Positions 9,048-18,962 are shown, counted from the stretch's first letter. The stretch: DNA of 64,000 bases from Chloroflexales bacterium ZM16-3 (GCA_004138175.2 RYFE02000027.1:1-64000), one strand, 5' to 3'. Program-made: numbers and translations. The notes: generated by a model from the letters alone, not told the origin.

Positions 9048-10849
9048 AGGGTGGCCACGCCGGGTGTTGCGTCCGTAAAGAAGGCGGCGTCCTCCAGGCC
9101 GAGCACCGGGACGACCAGCGCCCGATCGAGGTAGTCGTTGCGCATCTCGCAGGAGGACTCGCCGACCAGCGCGCAGCCGTGGCATGCCGCGCCGAGCAGC
9201 CAGCGCCCCTCCAGCGCGTCGTCGGCGGTGTGCTGCGCGCAGATTGGGTCGTTTGAGCAGAGCATCGCGGTGCGCAGGGCGTGGTCGAGATGGTCTTCGA
9301 TCCCGCGCGCCTGCTGCACCAGGCCGCCGAGCGTGCCGCCCGAGTCGGGGCTGCCGGTGTAGAGCAGGATGCCGTAGCGCTGCCCCTCCTTGTCGGCGTA
9401 GATGCGCTCGCGGATCGCGCTCATCGGGTAGCCACAGCGCAGGGCCAGCGACTGGAGCAGCAGGTGCGAGAGGGTGTGCAGCAGGATGTAGGGGCCGCCG
9501 GGGAAGGTGTGCTGCACCTTGCGCTTCGCCTGCCACTGGTCGTGGCCGGCGCTGAGGGCAGTGATGCGCGCTTTCACCTTTTCCCGCGCCAGCCACACAT
9601 CCACGGCCTGCGCCCGCAGCTGGATGAAGATGCCCTCGCCGCGATTCTCGACCGCCGGGAACCAGCTCGGCTCGCGCGCGATCTCGGCGCGCTCCACGTC
9701 ATGGTCGTACTCGCCGTTGATGTCGGCCGTGATCGCCTCGAAGCGGGTGAAGCCAACCAGCGCCATGACTTCGCGCAGGCGGTGCAGCTGGTAGACCGCC
9801 GCGATGCCCGCGCTAACCTCGCTGTGCCGCCAGACTGCATCGGGCAGGCGGCGGGCGTGGAAGTTCTCGTTCAGCGGCACGTCGTCGCCGTAGCCCTGTG
9901 GCGCGGCCAGGATGGCGTCCAGTTCGACATGCTTGAGCGGCTTCTCCGCTGCCACCACGCCGCTCTTCTTGCGGGCGATGGCGGCCAACACATCGTCATC
10001 GCTGAACGGATCCAGGCGACCGGCAACCGCTGGATGGCTTTTCATCGCCGTGAGAACCGCGACGTTCTCGACGACCAGGAGATAATTCCATAGCTCCTGC
10101 ACCACCGTGTCGATCGTACTGTCGCGCTCCGGTAGCGAGAGGACGGTCAGCACCTGCGGGAAGTAGGCGTTGGATGCGGTGCGGATCAGCAGGCGGGCCT
10201 GCTCGGTGCAGGCTTCATTGCTGTTGGGGCCAAGCCAGGGTCGCCGTCCGCTACAGTAGCCCAGCGGCTTCAGGGTGCGGTCGGAGGCGTCGATCATGCT
10301 GCGCTGCTTGCCGCACTCGCAGCGCACCACCAGGTCGCCCAGGTCGCCGCTGGTGCCGCGCTCGTCGAGCCAGAGCTGGCGGTTACAGGGCGTGCTGCCG
10401 TGGACGAAGAAGCGCCAGTTGAGGTCGTCGATGTGGCCGTGCGAGCAGGCGGCCACGAAGCGCGTGGCGACCACGGGCAGGCCCGCGAAGCGGCCTTTGG
10501 TGAGCGCGATGCGCTTGACGAGGCGCCGTGAGCGGTTGCGCTCGCCGGGCTTGAACTCCTCCTGAACGACGAACCACTCGGGGAAGCGGTAGACGCCGAT
10601 CCCGATCGGTGCCGCGCCTGGGGTGTCGTCGGACGCGGGCGGCGCGTAGAGCTTCGGCAGCACCACGCCGGTCATGCGCTGGATCGTGCGCGACAGACGC
10701 GGCTCGACGATTTCCTCAAGTTTGCTGGTGTGCGGCCAGGCGTCCAGCCCGCCGATGATCGCCGAATGGCGCGGCAGGTCGAACAGCGCGCCCGGCCCGT
10801 AGGTGGTGAGGAGCTGGCCGCGCCGGAGCTGGCCGTGGGCTTTGGTCAT
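9044..10849 (-). CDS. drmB: DrmB, DUF1998-family DISARM protein
   Basis: A protein of 601 residues. It begins with the DrmB signature RRGQLLTTYGPGALFDLP and has several cysteine/histidine pairs that look metal-binding (CSHGH, CECGK, and a C-terminal CHGC ... C set in the DUF1998 region). DrmB works as a complex with the helicase DrmA and stimulates it in characterised DISARM systems. The gene starts one base after the drmA stop and overlaps drmC by four bases, so drmA-drmB-drmC is a tightly coupled core that has survived intact although the rest of the DISARM locus has been invaded. Confidence 0.93.
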   Translation of the reverse strand: MTKAHGQLRRGQLLTTYGPGALFDLPRHSAIIGGLDAWPHTSKLEEIVEPRLSRTIQRMTGVVLPKLYAPPASDDTPGAAPIGIGVYRFPEWFVVQEEFKPGERNRSRRLVKRIALTKGRFAGLPVVATRFVAACSHGHIDDLNWRFFVHGSTPCNRQLWLDERGTSGDLGDLVVRCECGKQRSMIDASDRTLKPLGYCSGRRPWLGPNSNEACTEQARLLIRTASNAYFPQVLTVLSLPERDSTIDTVVQELWNYLLVVENVAVLTAMKSHPAVAGRLDPFSDDDVLAAIARKKSGVVAAEKPLKHVELDAILAAPQGYGDDVPLNENFHARRLPDAVWRHSEVSAGIAAVYQLHRLREVMALVGFTRFEAITADINGEYDHDVERAEIAREPSWFPAVENRGEGIFIQLRAQAVDVWLAREKVKARITALSAGHDQWQAKRKVQHTFPGGPYILLHTLSHLLLQSLALRCGYPMSAIRERIYADKEGQRYGILLYTGSPDSGGTLGGLVQQARGIEDHLDHALRTAMLCSNDPICAQHTADDALEGRWLLGAACHGCALVGESSCEMRNDYLDRALVVPVLGLEDAAFFTDATPGVATL

Positions 10850-10850
10850 C

Positions 10851-13800
10851 TTACTCCTCCACCGGCTGGTTGTTGGCGTCGCGCAGGTACAGGTTCACGT
10901 CAGGCTCGACATCGCGCAGCGACCGGCTGGCGCGAAATTTACGGTGGTGTTCTGATTCGAACCCTTTGTCGAGGGTGTCACGCAGCAGCGGTTTGGCGGT
11001 GCTCTTCCCCTCGTACTGCTGGTATTGCACCGCCACGGGGGCCTGGATGTACGCGTCAACCACAGTCTGCCAGGAGTCGAGCAGGTCGACGATACGGTTC
11101 TGCACGGCGCGCAGGCGCTCGGCGCGCTCGTCGGCGGCGAAGTCTTGCTGGCTGACGCGCTCACGGAACACGCCGATGAGATACTGCTCCAGCGCTGTCC
11201 GCACCTGGGCAATCTGCTCCACCCCACCGGGCGGGCTGAGCTTTGGCTCGTGGTGGCGGGCGAGGGCCACCAGCGCGCCAGCGAAGCCACGATCCAGCGC
11301 ACGCGCCGAGAAGGGTGTGACGCTGGTGGCCTCCACCGCGCGGTAGAAGGTCTCGTGGTAGTGGCGGAAGCGCTCGTAGTGCGAGCGGTCGCGCGGCTTG
11401 TGGACGTTGAGCAGGGTGACGACTAGCCCCGGTCGTTGGTCGTCGCGGCCGACGCGGCTGGTGGCCTGGATGTACTCGGCGGTGAGCATGGGCTGGCCGA
11501 CGACGACCATCAGGCCGAGGCGCTGGATGTCGAGGCCGACCGAGATCATGTTGGTGGCCAGGGCGCAGTCGACGCGGTCATCGACGTTATGGAAGGGCGA
11601 CTCCAGCCGGCGGCGGGCCTCGGCGACCTGGTCGGTGGAGACCCGTGAGGTGAGTTCCAGCACGGCGCTGAAACGATTGCGGTCGGCGAAGAGGCCGCTG
11701 GCCTCGCCGACGCGCTTGCGCGCGCCGTAGCCCTTGACGGTGTTCTGTACCTCTTCTTCCAGGATGCGCCGCGCGCCGCCCAGCTCGCGCAGGTTGTTGA
11801 AGTAGCCGAGCACGGTCATGTACGGGTCGACCGGGTTGGCTTTGTTGCCCTCGCCGCCGGCGTCGTGGTAGGCCCGCTGCGCCGCCGCCATGAGCGCCAG
11901 CCAGGCTTTGCGCATCACGACCTTCGGGCTGCGGCCCTGCGCGGCGATGCCAACGTACTGGCGGGCGGGTGTCTCGCTGCGCGGTGCGGTGCGGGCGAAG
12001 AAGGAGTCGCGGCGATCTGGGCCGGGCGGTGGGAAGATATGCGTCAGAGGGCGGCCAAAGAGGGCCTGGATCTGTTCCTGGGCGCGGCGCACCGTGGCGG
12101 TCGAGGCGATGATCTTGGGGCGCACGGGTTTGCCGTCGATCTCGCGGGTGCAGAGCGCGTCGATGGCGGTCTCGTAGAGGCCGGCCATGGTGCCGAGCGG
12201 GCCGGAGATCAGGTGCAGCTCGTCCTGGATGATCAGGTCGGGCGGGGCGAGCGGCTGGCTGAGCAGCTGGCCGCGCTTGGGCTCGGACGCGGCGTAGAAG
12301 CCGGTGGCGTCGTGGCGATCCGCGCCGCCGAGCAGCGCGCCGCTGGCGCCCATCCAGGGCAGCGCGGCGAACTTATCGATGGTGGCGATCAGGAAGGCCG
12401 GCAGGCGGCGGTAAATCGTCTCATCGACCGCAATGATCGGCAGTGGGCGGTTGCGGCTGAAGTCACACGCGAAGTTGCTACAGACGATGCGCAGCTCGCT
12501 CGGCGCGTCGGCGTTGGGCAGCAGGCTGAACGAGGCGGGCGTGAAGCGCGTGTTGCACCATGGGCAGCTCTCCAGCGGAATCGGTGAGGGGTTGCCCTTG
12601 GGGTTGTTTTTGAAGCGGATCACCCGCGCGCGGGCCGTGTCCGGGCTCTTGTTCTTCTTCTCGCCCATGCTGTTGGGCGTGGCACCTTTGCCGACCCAGA
12701 GGCCGATCTCGAAGGGCCATGTGCCGTAGCGCTCGGGTGCCTGCGCGCGCTCAAGCTCCAGTGCGCAGATCAGGCTGGTCGCGCGGGCCAGCTGGTCGAG
12801 CGTCAGTAGGCGCAGCGTGTAGCGCATGATCACGCTGACGCCGGCGCCGGCCTTCCCGGCGTCGCCGGGGCAGCGGATGCGGCGCAGGACGATGGCGAAG
12901 GCGGCCAGCCCCAGGTAGGCCTCGGTCTTGCCGCCGCCGGTGGGGAAGAAGAGCAGGTCGACGCTACTGCGATCCTGGTCGCGCGGGTCGGCCAGGCCGG
13001 GCAGGTTGAGCAGGATGAAGGCCAGCTGAAAGGCCCGCCAGCGCGGGTGTGCGATGCCGTTGCGCGTGCGCAGGGCGCGGGCGACCGCGCGGTTGGCGGC
13101 GCGGAAGGCGTCGAGCGCGTCGGGCGACTGGACGAGCAGGTCGATGCCGCGCCCGATGCGCTGCGCGGCGATCTCGGCGTGGGTGACCAGGGTCTCGGCG
13201 GTCTCGCGCCGCGTGCCCTGGAGCTGCGCCGAGGCAGCCAACTGCCCGCCGAGCCAGTCGCGGTAGGTGGCGACCAGCGGGCGCAGCGCGGCTTCGACCG
13301 CCACGCCGTCCGCCAGCGCGCCCAGCGTATCCATGCCCAGCTCGACCCCCGGCACATCGACGGTGACGGTCTTCTCGACCGCGGCGCTGGGGATCCAGGC
13401 CGTGCAGAGGTGCCGACAGGCGCCGTTGATCAGCTCCCAGTCGGCGGAGACGCCGTGGCCGACGGCGTACTCGGGGATGCCGGCGTAGTGCAGGTCGGCC
13501 ACCATGCCGTCCCACTCCTCGGCCTGCGCGCCGCTCAGGTTGGGCCGGGGCACGAAGGGGACGGCGCTCTGGACCTCGATCTCGGCCTGGAAGGCGTAGG
13601 CCGGGTCGGGCGGGTCCTCAGCCGGCGTGCGGTGGTTGACCAGGTAGACCGAGACCGAGCGCGTGCCAGGGGGCAGCGGGAGATTGCGCCCGTGGATGCG
13701 GATCGGGCGCTCGATCACCTGATACTGGAGGCCATCGGAGTCGGGGACGTTCTTTGCCACCTGCGGCCCGCCGGTCAGCGTCAGCATCACCCGCTTCTCG

Positions 13801-14291
13801 CGCTGGGTGCGCTGCCAGACCTGCGCCTGCGCCTCGCGCGATCCATCAGCCGGAGTGCGCTGCTCGGCAATGGGCAATCCACCATCGGCTATCGGCAATG
13901 GCTCAAGCCGGTAGTCGCCCCAGCGCAGCGTGACCGCTAGCTCCTGGGCCTCGGCGGGTACCAGGAAGGTCAGGCCAATGGACGAGGGGAAGAAGCCCTT
14001 CTTGGCCGCGCGGCGGTCCTCGTTGGCCTCCTGGTCAAGGCCAGTCTGCTCGGCGACCTCCTCTGGCTCATCGTCCTCGTCGGGGTCGCTGCTCTTGTCG
14101 GCGGGCGTGCCGGAGGGGATGAGGAAGCCGGTCAGGTACCAGCTGGCAGGCCCTGGTTTGTTGGGGAGCTGCTCGGCGGCTAGGGCGTGTCCGGCCGATG
14201 GGCCGACCAGGTCGAGCTTCAGGGCCTCGACCAGCTGCGCGCGGGCGGCGAGGGTTGGCGCGGCGAGATCAGTTGTAGAGGTGGTCGTCAT
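10851..14291 (-). CDS. drmA: DrmA, DISARM superfamily 2 helicase
   Basis: A protein of 1146 residues from the ATG at 14291. Helicase motifs are clear: Walker A FFPTGGGKTEAY, the DExH-type motif IIQDELHLI, and the C-terminal helicase motifs ATNMISVGLDIQR and YIQATSRVGRD. A cysteine-containing insert (CPWCNTR ... CSNFAC) follows the first helicase lobe, as is usual for this family. DrmA loads on DNA with DrmB and is the core of DISARM. An upstream ATG at 14366 is possible, but homology with the duplicated start at 18704-18934 begins exactly at the chosen Met. The N-terminal ~180 residues contain a low-complexity acidic stretch (DPDEDDEPEE). Confidence 0.93.
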   Translation of the reverse strand: MTTTSTTDLAAPTLAARAQLVEALKLDLVGPSAGHALAAEQLPNKPGPASWYLTGFLIPSGTPADKSSDPDEDDEPEEVAEQTGLDQEANEDRRAAKKGFFPSSIGLTFLVPAEAQELAVTLRWGDYRLEPLPIADGGLPIAEQRTPADGSREAQAQVWQRTQREKRVMLTLTGGPQVAKNVPDSDGLQYQVIERPIRIHGRNLPLPPGTRSVSVYLVNHRTPAEDPPDPAYAFQAEIEVQSAVPFVPRPNLSGAQAEEWDGMVADLHYAGIPEYAVGHGVSADWELINGACRHLCTAWIPSAAVEKTVTVDVPGVELGMDTLGALADGVAVEAALRPLVATYRDWLGGQLAASAQLQGTRRETAETLVTHAEIAAQRIGRGIDLLVQSPDALDAFRAANRAVARALRTRNGIAHPRWRAFQLAFILLNLPGLADPRDQDRSSVDLLFFPTGGGKTEAYLGLAAFAIVLRRIRCPGDAGKAGAGVSVIMRYTLRLLTLDQLARATSLICALELERAQAPERYGTWPFEIGLWVGKGATPNSMGEKKNKSPDTARARVIRFKNNPKGNPSPIPLESCPWCNTRFTPASFSLLPNADAPSELRIVCSNFACDFSRNRPLPIIAVDETIYRRLPAFLIATIDKFAALPWMGASGALLGGADRHDATGFYAASEPKRGQLLSQPLAPPDLIIQDELHLISGPLGTMAGLYETAIDALCTREIDGKPVRPKIIASTATVRRAQEQIQALFGRPLTHIFPPPGPDRRDSFFARTAPRSETPARQYVGIAAQGRSPKVVMRKAWLALMAAAQRAYHDAGGEGNKANPVDPYMTVLGYFNNLRELGGARRILEEEVQNTVKGYGARKRVGEASGLFADRNRFSAVLELTSRVSTDQVAEARRRLESPFHNVDDRVDCALATNMISVGLDIQRLGLMVVVGQPMLTAEYIQATSRVGRDDQRPGLVVTLLNVHKPRDRSHYERFRHYHETFYRAVEATSVTPFSARALDRGFAGALVALARHHEPKLSPPGGVEQIAQVRTALEQYLIGVFRERVSQQDFAADERAERLRAVQNRIVDLLDSWQTVVDAYIQAPVAVQYQQYEGKSTAKPLLRDTLDKGFESEHHRKFRASRSLRDVEPDVNLYLRDANNQPVEE

Positions 14292-14344
14292 AGATGGTAT
14301 GCGTTCTGCTGAGCACTTGATTTCGTGGATGCGTGACCGTTCGG

Positions 14345-14370
14345 CCTGACACCTGACACCTGACACCTGA
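14345..14370. repeat. Three and a half tandem copies of a 7-bp unit
   Basis: The unit CTGACAC is repeated head to tail in the short gap between the CHAT-WD40 stop and drmA. It marks the junction where the CHAT gene abuts drmA and may be a scar of that insertion. Confidence 0.6.
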
Positions 14371-14372
14371 TC

Positions 14373-17300
14373 TCACCTAAGCAGCTTCAGGAAGTACACA
14401 CCGCCCCCGGTTCCCCCGGCGACCACCAGGCTACCATCGGCAGAGCAGGCGCAGGAGGTCAGGGCACTGTCAACGTGGAGTATGGCGAGTTGCCTTCCAG
14501 CGGCGCCCCACACCCGCACGGTCCGGTCATCTGAGGCGGAGACAATCGTGCGCCCATCGGCGCTGAGGGCGCAGCCCATCACCCCATCGGTATGACCGAT
14601 GAGGGTGGCGCGGAGGGTACCGGTAGTGGCGTCCCACACCCGCACGGTCTTGTCAGATGAAGCGGAGACGATGGTGCGGCCATCGGCGCTGACCGCGCAG
14701 CTCCACACCCAATCGGTATGGCCGGTGAGGATGGCGCGGAGGGTGCCGGTAGTGGCGTCCCACACTCGCACGGTCTCGTCAGCTGAAGCGGAGACGATGG
14801 TGCGGCCATCGGCGCTGACCGCGCAGCCCATCACCATATCGGTATGGCCGGTGAGGGTGGCGCGGAGGGTCGCGGTGGTGGAGTCCCACACTCGCACGGT
14901 CTTGTCACCTGAGGCAGAGACAATCATGCGTCCATCGGCGCTGACCGCGCAGTCGTTCATCACTGTGGTATGGCCGGTGAGGGTGGTGCGGAGAGTGCCA
15001 GTGGTGGCGTCCCACATCCGCACGGTATTGTCAGATGAAGCGGAGACAATCGTGCGCCCATCGGCGCTGAGGGCGCAGCCCTTCACCCCATCGGTATGAC
15101 CGATGAGGGTGGCGCGGAGGGTGCCGGTGGTGGCGTCCCACATCCGCACGGTCTTGTCAGATGAAGCGGAGACGATGACGCATCCATCGGCGCTGACCGC
15201 GCAGCCCTTCACCTTATCGGTATGGCCGGTGAGGGTGGTGCGGAGGGTGCCGGTAGTGGCGTCCCACACCCGCACGGTGTCATCCCACGAGGCGGAGACG
15301 ATGGTGTGGCCATCGGCACTGACCGCGCAGCCCCTCACCAAAGCGGTATGGCCGGTGAAGGTGGTGCGGAGGGTGCCGGTGGTGGCGTCCCACACCCGCA
15401 CGGTCCGGTCATCTGAGGCGGAGACGATGGTGCGGCCATCGGCGCTGAGCGCGCAGCCCATCACCGGAGCGGTATGGCCGGTGAGGGTGGCGCGGAGGGT
15501 GCCAGTAGTGGCGTCCCATATACCCACGGTGCTATCCCACGAGGCGGAGACGATGGTGCGGCCATCGGCGCTGACCGCGCAGCCAGCCACGTCAGCGGTA
15601 TGGCCGGTGAGGGTGGTGCGGAGGGTGCCGGTGGTGGCGTCCCACACCCGCACGGTTCGGTCATCTGAGGCAGAGACAATGGTGCGGCCATCGGCGCTGA
15701 GCGCGCAGCCCATCACCGGAGCGGTATGGCTGGTGAGGGTGGCGCGGAGGGTGCCAGTGGTGGCGTCCCATACCCGCACGGTCTCGTCAAATGAAGCGGA
15801 GACGATGACGCATCCATCGGCGCTGACCGCGCAGCCAGCCACCCCATCGGTATGGCCGGTGAGGGTGGTGCGGAGAGTGCCAGTGGTGGCGTCCCACACC
15901 CGCACGGTCTCGTCAGCTGAAGCGGAGACGATGGTGCGGCCATCGGCGCTGACCGCGCAGCCTATCACCGGAGCGGTATGGCCGGTGAGGGTGGCGCGGA
16001 GGGTGCCAGTGGTGGTGTCCCACACCCCCACGGTGTAATCAATCGAGGCGGAGACGATGGTGCGGCCATCGGCGCTGAGGGCGCAGCCCCACACCTCATC
16101 GGTATGGCCGGTGAGGGTGCGCACGATCCTGGAGTGGGGTAGGTCTGGAAGAAGTGCGAACGGGATTAGCGTGGGGCGGGGTAACACCTGAGCTAGCGCC
16201 TCGACCAGCGGTCGCAGCGGCTCCACATGGCAGAGGCGGCTGTACAGCGTCGCGGCGCAGGTCGCCTCATCCTCACTCGCGGCCAGTAGGTGGCTCGCGT
16301 TCACGAAGCTGCGGATCAGGATCGGCAATTCCGTATCATCGGGGGCGGCCTGACCGGCGGCGAGGAGATCCTGCTCCACCGCCAGCGGGCCGCGCAGGAA
16401 CGCCTTACGGGCCAGGTAGCGCAGATCCTTCACCAGCGCGACCAGCTCAGCCCCCCTGCCCGCGCCGACGAGGTGCGCGGCCAGGTGCTGCCACATATAG
16501 AGTTCGTCATCAGGGAGATCGGCCCAGCTTCCAGTAGTCGGATGGGAGGCGTCGAGCAGGGCTGCGTGCCACGCGGGCAGCTGCGCCTGGTGCTGATAGG
16601 TCAGGTGGGCGCGCACGACATCGTGCAGTCGGACGGTTCGTCGCGCAAGATCGAAGCTGAGCAGGAGCGACAGCCGCCCAAGCAGGCCACAGATCTCCTC
16701 GACCTCAAAATCATCGAGCCCGCCCGTCGCTCCCCACAGCTGCTCCAGGATCGCCAGGGGGATGTCCACATCCTCGGGGAAGATCGCCAGCTCGGCGTAG
16801 CGCTCGCGCTCATTGTCGCGGAGCAGATCCAGGCTGACACTCAGGGTGCTGGACACCGCCTGGGTGCGCTCGACCGCATTGCGAACATCAAAGGCGATCA
16901 GCCCGCGCCGGTCCAGGGCGGTGTTCATGTAGGCGAGCGCGTTGGCTAGGGACTGCTGCTGGCGCACGATTCGGTCGCGCAGGGCACCGTTGGTCAAGCG
17001 CAGCAGTAGGGGCCACTCGCCCAGGCGGGCCGCGAGTTGCCCTAGGGCCTCCTGCTGCGCTTCAGCCTGATCGACCCCCGAGCCGATCAGTGCGAGGGCC
17101 TCGGCGGCGCGCATCGCGTCCACAGCGATCTCGCGCGCCTGCGGCGGCAGGGTGTCGCTGTTGCGCGTCGTGATCAGACGGACGCAGCGCGGCCCGCCGC
17201 GCAGGAAGGGGTTAAGGTGCGCCGCATTCCAGACATCGTCGATCACCAGCAGGCAGCGCCGTGCGCCGAGGGCCTCGGCGAACTTGCTCGCCGCCGCCTC

Positions 17301-18692
17301 GACCGTGGCGAAGCCGGGGCGCTCGCCGCTCAGCGTTTCGATCAGATCCGCCAGCTTCGCGGCCAGGTCGCCGGGTACCTCGCCGAGCGTCACCCAGAGT
17401 GCGCCATCGGGGAATGCTTCGTCGACGCGTGGGTCGTGGCAGGCGGCACGGGCGAGCACTGTCTTGCCGTAGCCCCCGGCCCCGCGTAGCGCCGCGCTGA
17501 TCGCCACATGCTCAGACTCCTCAGCGACGAGCAGGGCGGCCACGATCTGCTCCAGCTCGGCCGGGCGGGCGACGAAATCCTCCGGCGGGGGCGGTGCCAT
17601 CTGGAGTCGCTGGCGGGCAGGTCGGTCATCTGCCCAGATCACCCCGTCGGTCAGGCGCGAGTAGAGCACTGGCATCCACCAGTCGCGCTGTCCCAGTACC
17701 TGTGTCCGCGCGGCGGCCAGGGCGTCTTCCACCTGTCCAGAGCCATGTAGCTCCTTGAAGAATGCGGCGGCCACCTGCTCCGCTGTCTCGATTGCGACGT
17801 CACCCTGCATTGCGATGACGGCGGGTATACCGACGGCGGTTAGCCGCGACCCAAGGGCGCGTAGGGCCTCGTCATCGTAGCCCCGCCCGGCGCTGCCGCA
17901 CGAGGCCAGGAAGATCAGCAGCGGTCGGCGCGCCAGGAGCCCGACCCGCTGGGCTAGCTCGGCGACCGTGACCGCGCGCCCCTGCCCCGTTGCATCCTCC
18001 AGAAAGACCGCCAGCTCGCCATCAGCACGCTGCGCGCCGTGGGCGGCAAGGAAGACGAGATCGGTATCGGCCAGCGCTGCGATGAGGCCATCCAACCCTG
18101 GCCCTGCCTGGCCCTGATCGCGCACCAGGCACGTCGTCGCCATGTCGCCCACGGCACCGCCGAGCCGCCGGGCCAGCGCCGGCGCATCAAAGCTCGCCAG
18201 GCCGAGTTTTGATGCATTGAGCGGGTCGGCGGCGGCGATGAGCAGGCGCAGCTGGGCGCGTGGCCGGAGCGTGATCGGGGCGAGGTTCTCACTGGCGGGG
18301 GTGCGCGAGAAGCGCAGACTCCCGTCGGCCATCACTGGGGTGTCGCTATCCGGGTCGCGCAGCGTCTCCCAGCGCAGCCGGTTCGTCAGGGCATCGTCCG
18401 CGCGAAGAACCAGCCGCACCCGCAGCGGTTCACCGCTGCCCTGCGCCCGCTGGCGGGCATCGCGCCAGCCGCGCCGAGCCTCAGCAGTGGCGAAGATCTG
18501 CTGGGCGAGCAGGCGACCATACGCCTCTGTGGTGGGCCACGTCGCACGCAGGGCTGTCTCATCAAGCGTCACTACGATCTGCTGGGCGAGGGTATTGAAG
18601 CCCGCGCTCCCGGCCTGCCGGAGCAGCAGGTCGAGCGTGTAGTCGCCAGTGCGCGACGGGAACAGGCGCAGCTCTAGCTCGGACATGGACAT
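14373..18692 (-). CDS. CHAT protease - NB-ARC NTPase - double WD40 propeller protein
   Basis: A protein of 1439 residues. The CHAT leader and protease occupy about 10-350, with His in LAAHGAQ (about 217) and Cys in LASCGSAG (about 265). A STAND NTPase of NB-ARC type follows, with P-loop GAGGYGKT (about 407) and Walker B LLVIDDVW, then a winged-helix and helical arm. From about 857 to the end lie fourteen WD40 units, enough for two seven-bladed propellers. The build is that of an NLR-like immune receptor: propellers sense a ligand, the NTPase oligomerises and the caspase-like domain is activated. That mechanism is inferred from the family. The gene sits inside the DISARM locus between drmMI and drmA, same strand, with an SD (GGAG) just before its ATG. 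Confidence 0.9.
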   Translation of the reverse strand: MSMSELELRLFPSRTGDYTLDLLLRQAGSAGFNTLAQQIVVTLDETALRATWPTTEAYGRLLAQQIFATAEARRGWRDARQRAQGSGEPLRVRLVLRADDALTNRLRWETLRDPDSDTPVMADGSLRFSRTPASENLAPITLRPRAQLRLLIAAADPLNASKLGLASFDAPALARRLGGAVGDMATTCLVRDQGQAGPGLDGLIAALADTDLVFLAAHGAQRADGELAVFLEDATGQGRAVTVAELAQRVGLLARRPLLIFLASCGSAGRGYDDEALRALGSRLTAVGIPAVIAMQGDVAIETAEQVAAAFFKELHGSGQVEDALAAARTQVLGQRDWWMPVLYSRLTDGVIWADDRPARQRLQMAPPPPEDFVARPAELEQIVAALLVAEESEHVAISAALRGAGGYGKTVLARAACHDPRVDEAFPDGALWVTLGEVPGDLAAKLADLIETLSGERPGFATVEAAASKFAEALGARRCLLVIDDVWNAAHLNPFLRGGPRCVRLITTRNSDTLPPQAREIAVDAMRAAEALALIGSGVDQAEAQQEALGQLAARLGEWPLLLRLTNGALRDRIVRQQQSLANALAYMNTALDRRGLIAFDVRNAVERTQAVSSTLSVSLDLLRDNERERYAELAIFPEDVDIPLAILEQLWGATGGLDDFEVEEICGLLGRLSLLLSFDLARRTVRLHDVVRAHLTYQHQAQLPAWHAALLDASHPTTGSWADLPDDELYMWQHLAAHLVGAGRGAELVALVKDLRYLARKAFLRGPLAVEQDLLAAGQAAPDDTELPILIRSFVNASHLLAASEDEATCAATLYSRLCHVEPLRPLVEALAQVLPRPTLIPFALLPDLPHSRIVRTLTGHTDEVWGCALSADGRTIVSASIDYTVGVWDTTTGTLRATLTGHTAPVIGCAVSADGRTIVSASADETVRVWDATTGTLRTTLTGHTDGVAGCAVSADGCVIVSASFDETVRVWDATTGTLRATLTSHTAPVMGCALSADGRTIVSASDDRTVRVWDATTGTLRTTLTGHTADVAGCAVSADGRTIVSASWDSTVGIWDATTGTLRATLTGHTAPVMGCALSADGRTIVSASDDRTVRVWDATTGTLRTTFTGHTALVRGCAVSADGHTIVSASWDDTVRVWDATTGTLRTTLTGHTDKVKGCAVSADGCVIVSASSDKTVRMWDATTGTLRATLIGHTDGVKGCALSADGRTIVSASSDNTVRMWDATTGTLRTTLTGHTTVMNDCAVSADGRMIVSASGDKTVRVWDSTTATLRATLTGHTDMVMGCAVSADGRTIVSASADETVRVWDATTGTLRAILTGHTDWVWSCAVSADGRTIVSASSDKTVRVWDATTGTLRATLIGHTDGVMGCALSADGRTIVSASDDRTVRVWGAAGRQLAILHVDSALTSCACSADGSLVVAGGTGGGVYFLKLLR
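14385..16126 (-). repeat. WD40-coding tandem repeat, 126-bp unit, 13 full plus 1 diverged copies
   Basis: Each unit encodes 42 residues starting LTGHT and ending TGTLRAT or TGTLRTT. The framework is almost invariant, also at the DNA level, while a few positions vary from copy to copy: the two residues after GHT, those around the next Val, and the residue in SASxDxTV. The last unit has diverged (LHVDSALTS) and closes the propeller. Such homogeneity points to recent amplification or gene conversion. Confidence 0.9.
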
Positions 18693-18703
18693 CGCGGGCT
18701 CCT

Positions 18704-18934
18704 TCAGTAGCCATAAAAGTGCGTAGAGGGCACAAAGAACAGCACGTGTAGATTGCTCCCGGCCCTTGTATTCATAATCGACGGGCAGTCAGTCATCTGA
18801 TGCTCCACAAACAGATCAGCCACGTAGTCGCCCGTGTCTAGCTTCAAGACCTCGACGATCTGGGCTCGGGCGGCGAGGGTGAGCGCGGCGAGATCAGTCG
18901 TGGAAGTTATCGTCATGGGGCTGGCCTTAAACAC
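18704..18934 (-). pseudogene. Chimeric small ORF made of the drmA start fused to unrelated sequence
   Basis: The frame encodes MTITSTTDLAALTLAARA..., matching the first ~26 residues of DrmA at 14291 in both protein and DNA (about 80 bases, roughly 80% alike). After the shared KLD the sequence departs to an unrelated tail with a TGDYVADL stretch that resembles TGDYTLDL near the start of the CHAT protein. It ends 11 bases before the CHAT gene, whose SD follows its stop. It looks like a recombination scar left when the CHAT-WD40 gene entered upstream of drmA. It might still be translated as a 70-76 residue leader. Confidence 0.7.
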
Positions 18935-18962
18935 GTGTAGCTGACAGCCTGCAAGGCGGAGG

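Noticed and set aside
8208-9134. Long plus-strand frame opposite drmC
   Set aside because: Antisense shadow of a GC-rich gene; no family pattern, and drmC/drmB on the other strand are clear.
9048-9596. N-terminal extension of drmC to an ATG at 9596
   Set aside because: It would run out of frame through drmB, which has strong family support; the extension is Arg/Ala-rich noise.
14385-16126. CRISPR-like array
   Set aside because: The regular 126-bp units are in-frame WD40 codons within one gene, with no spacers.
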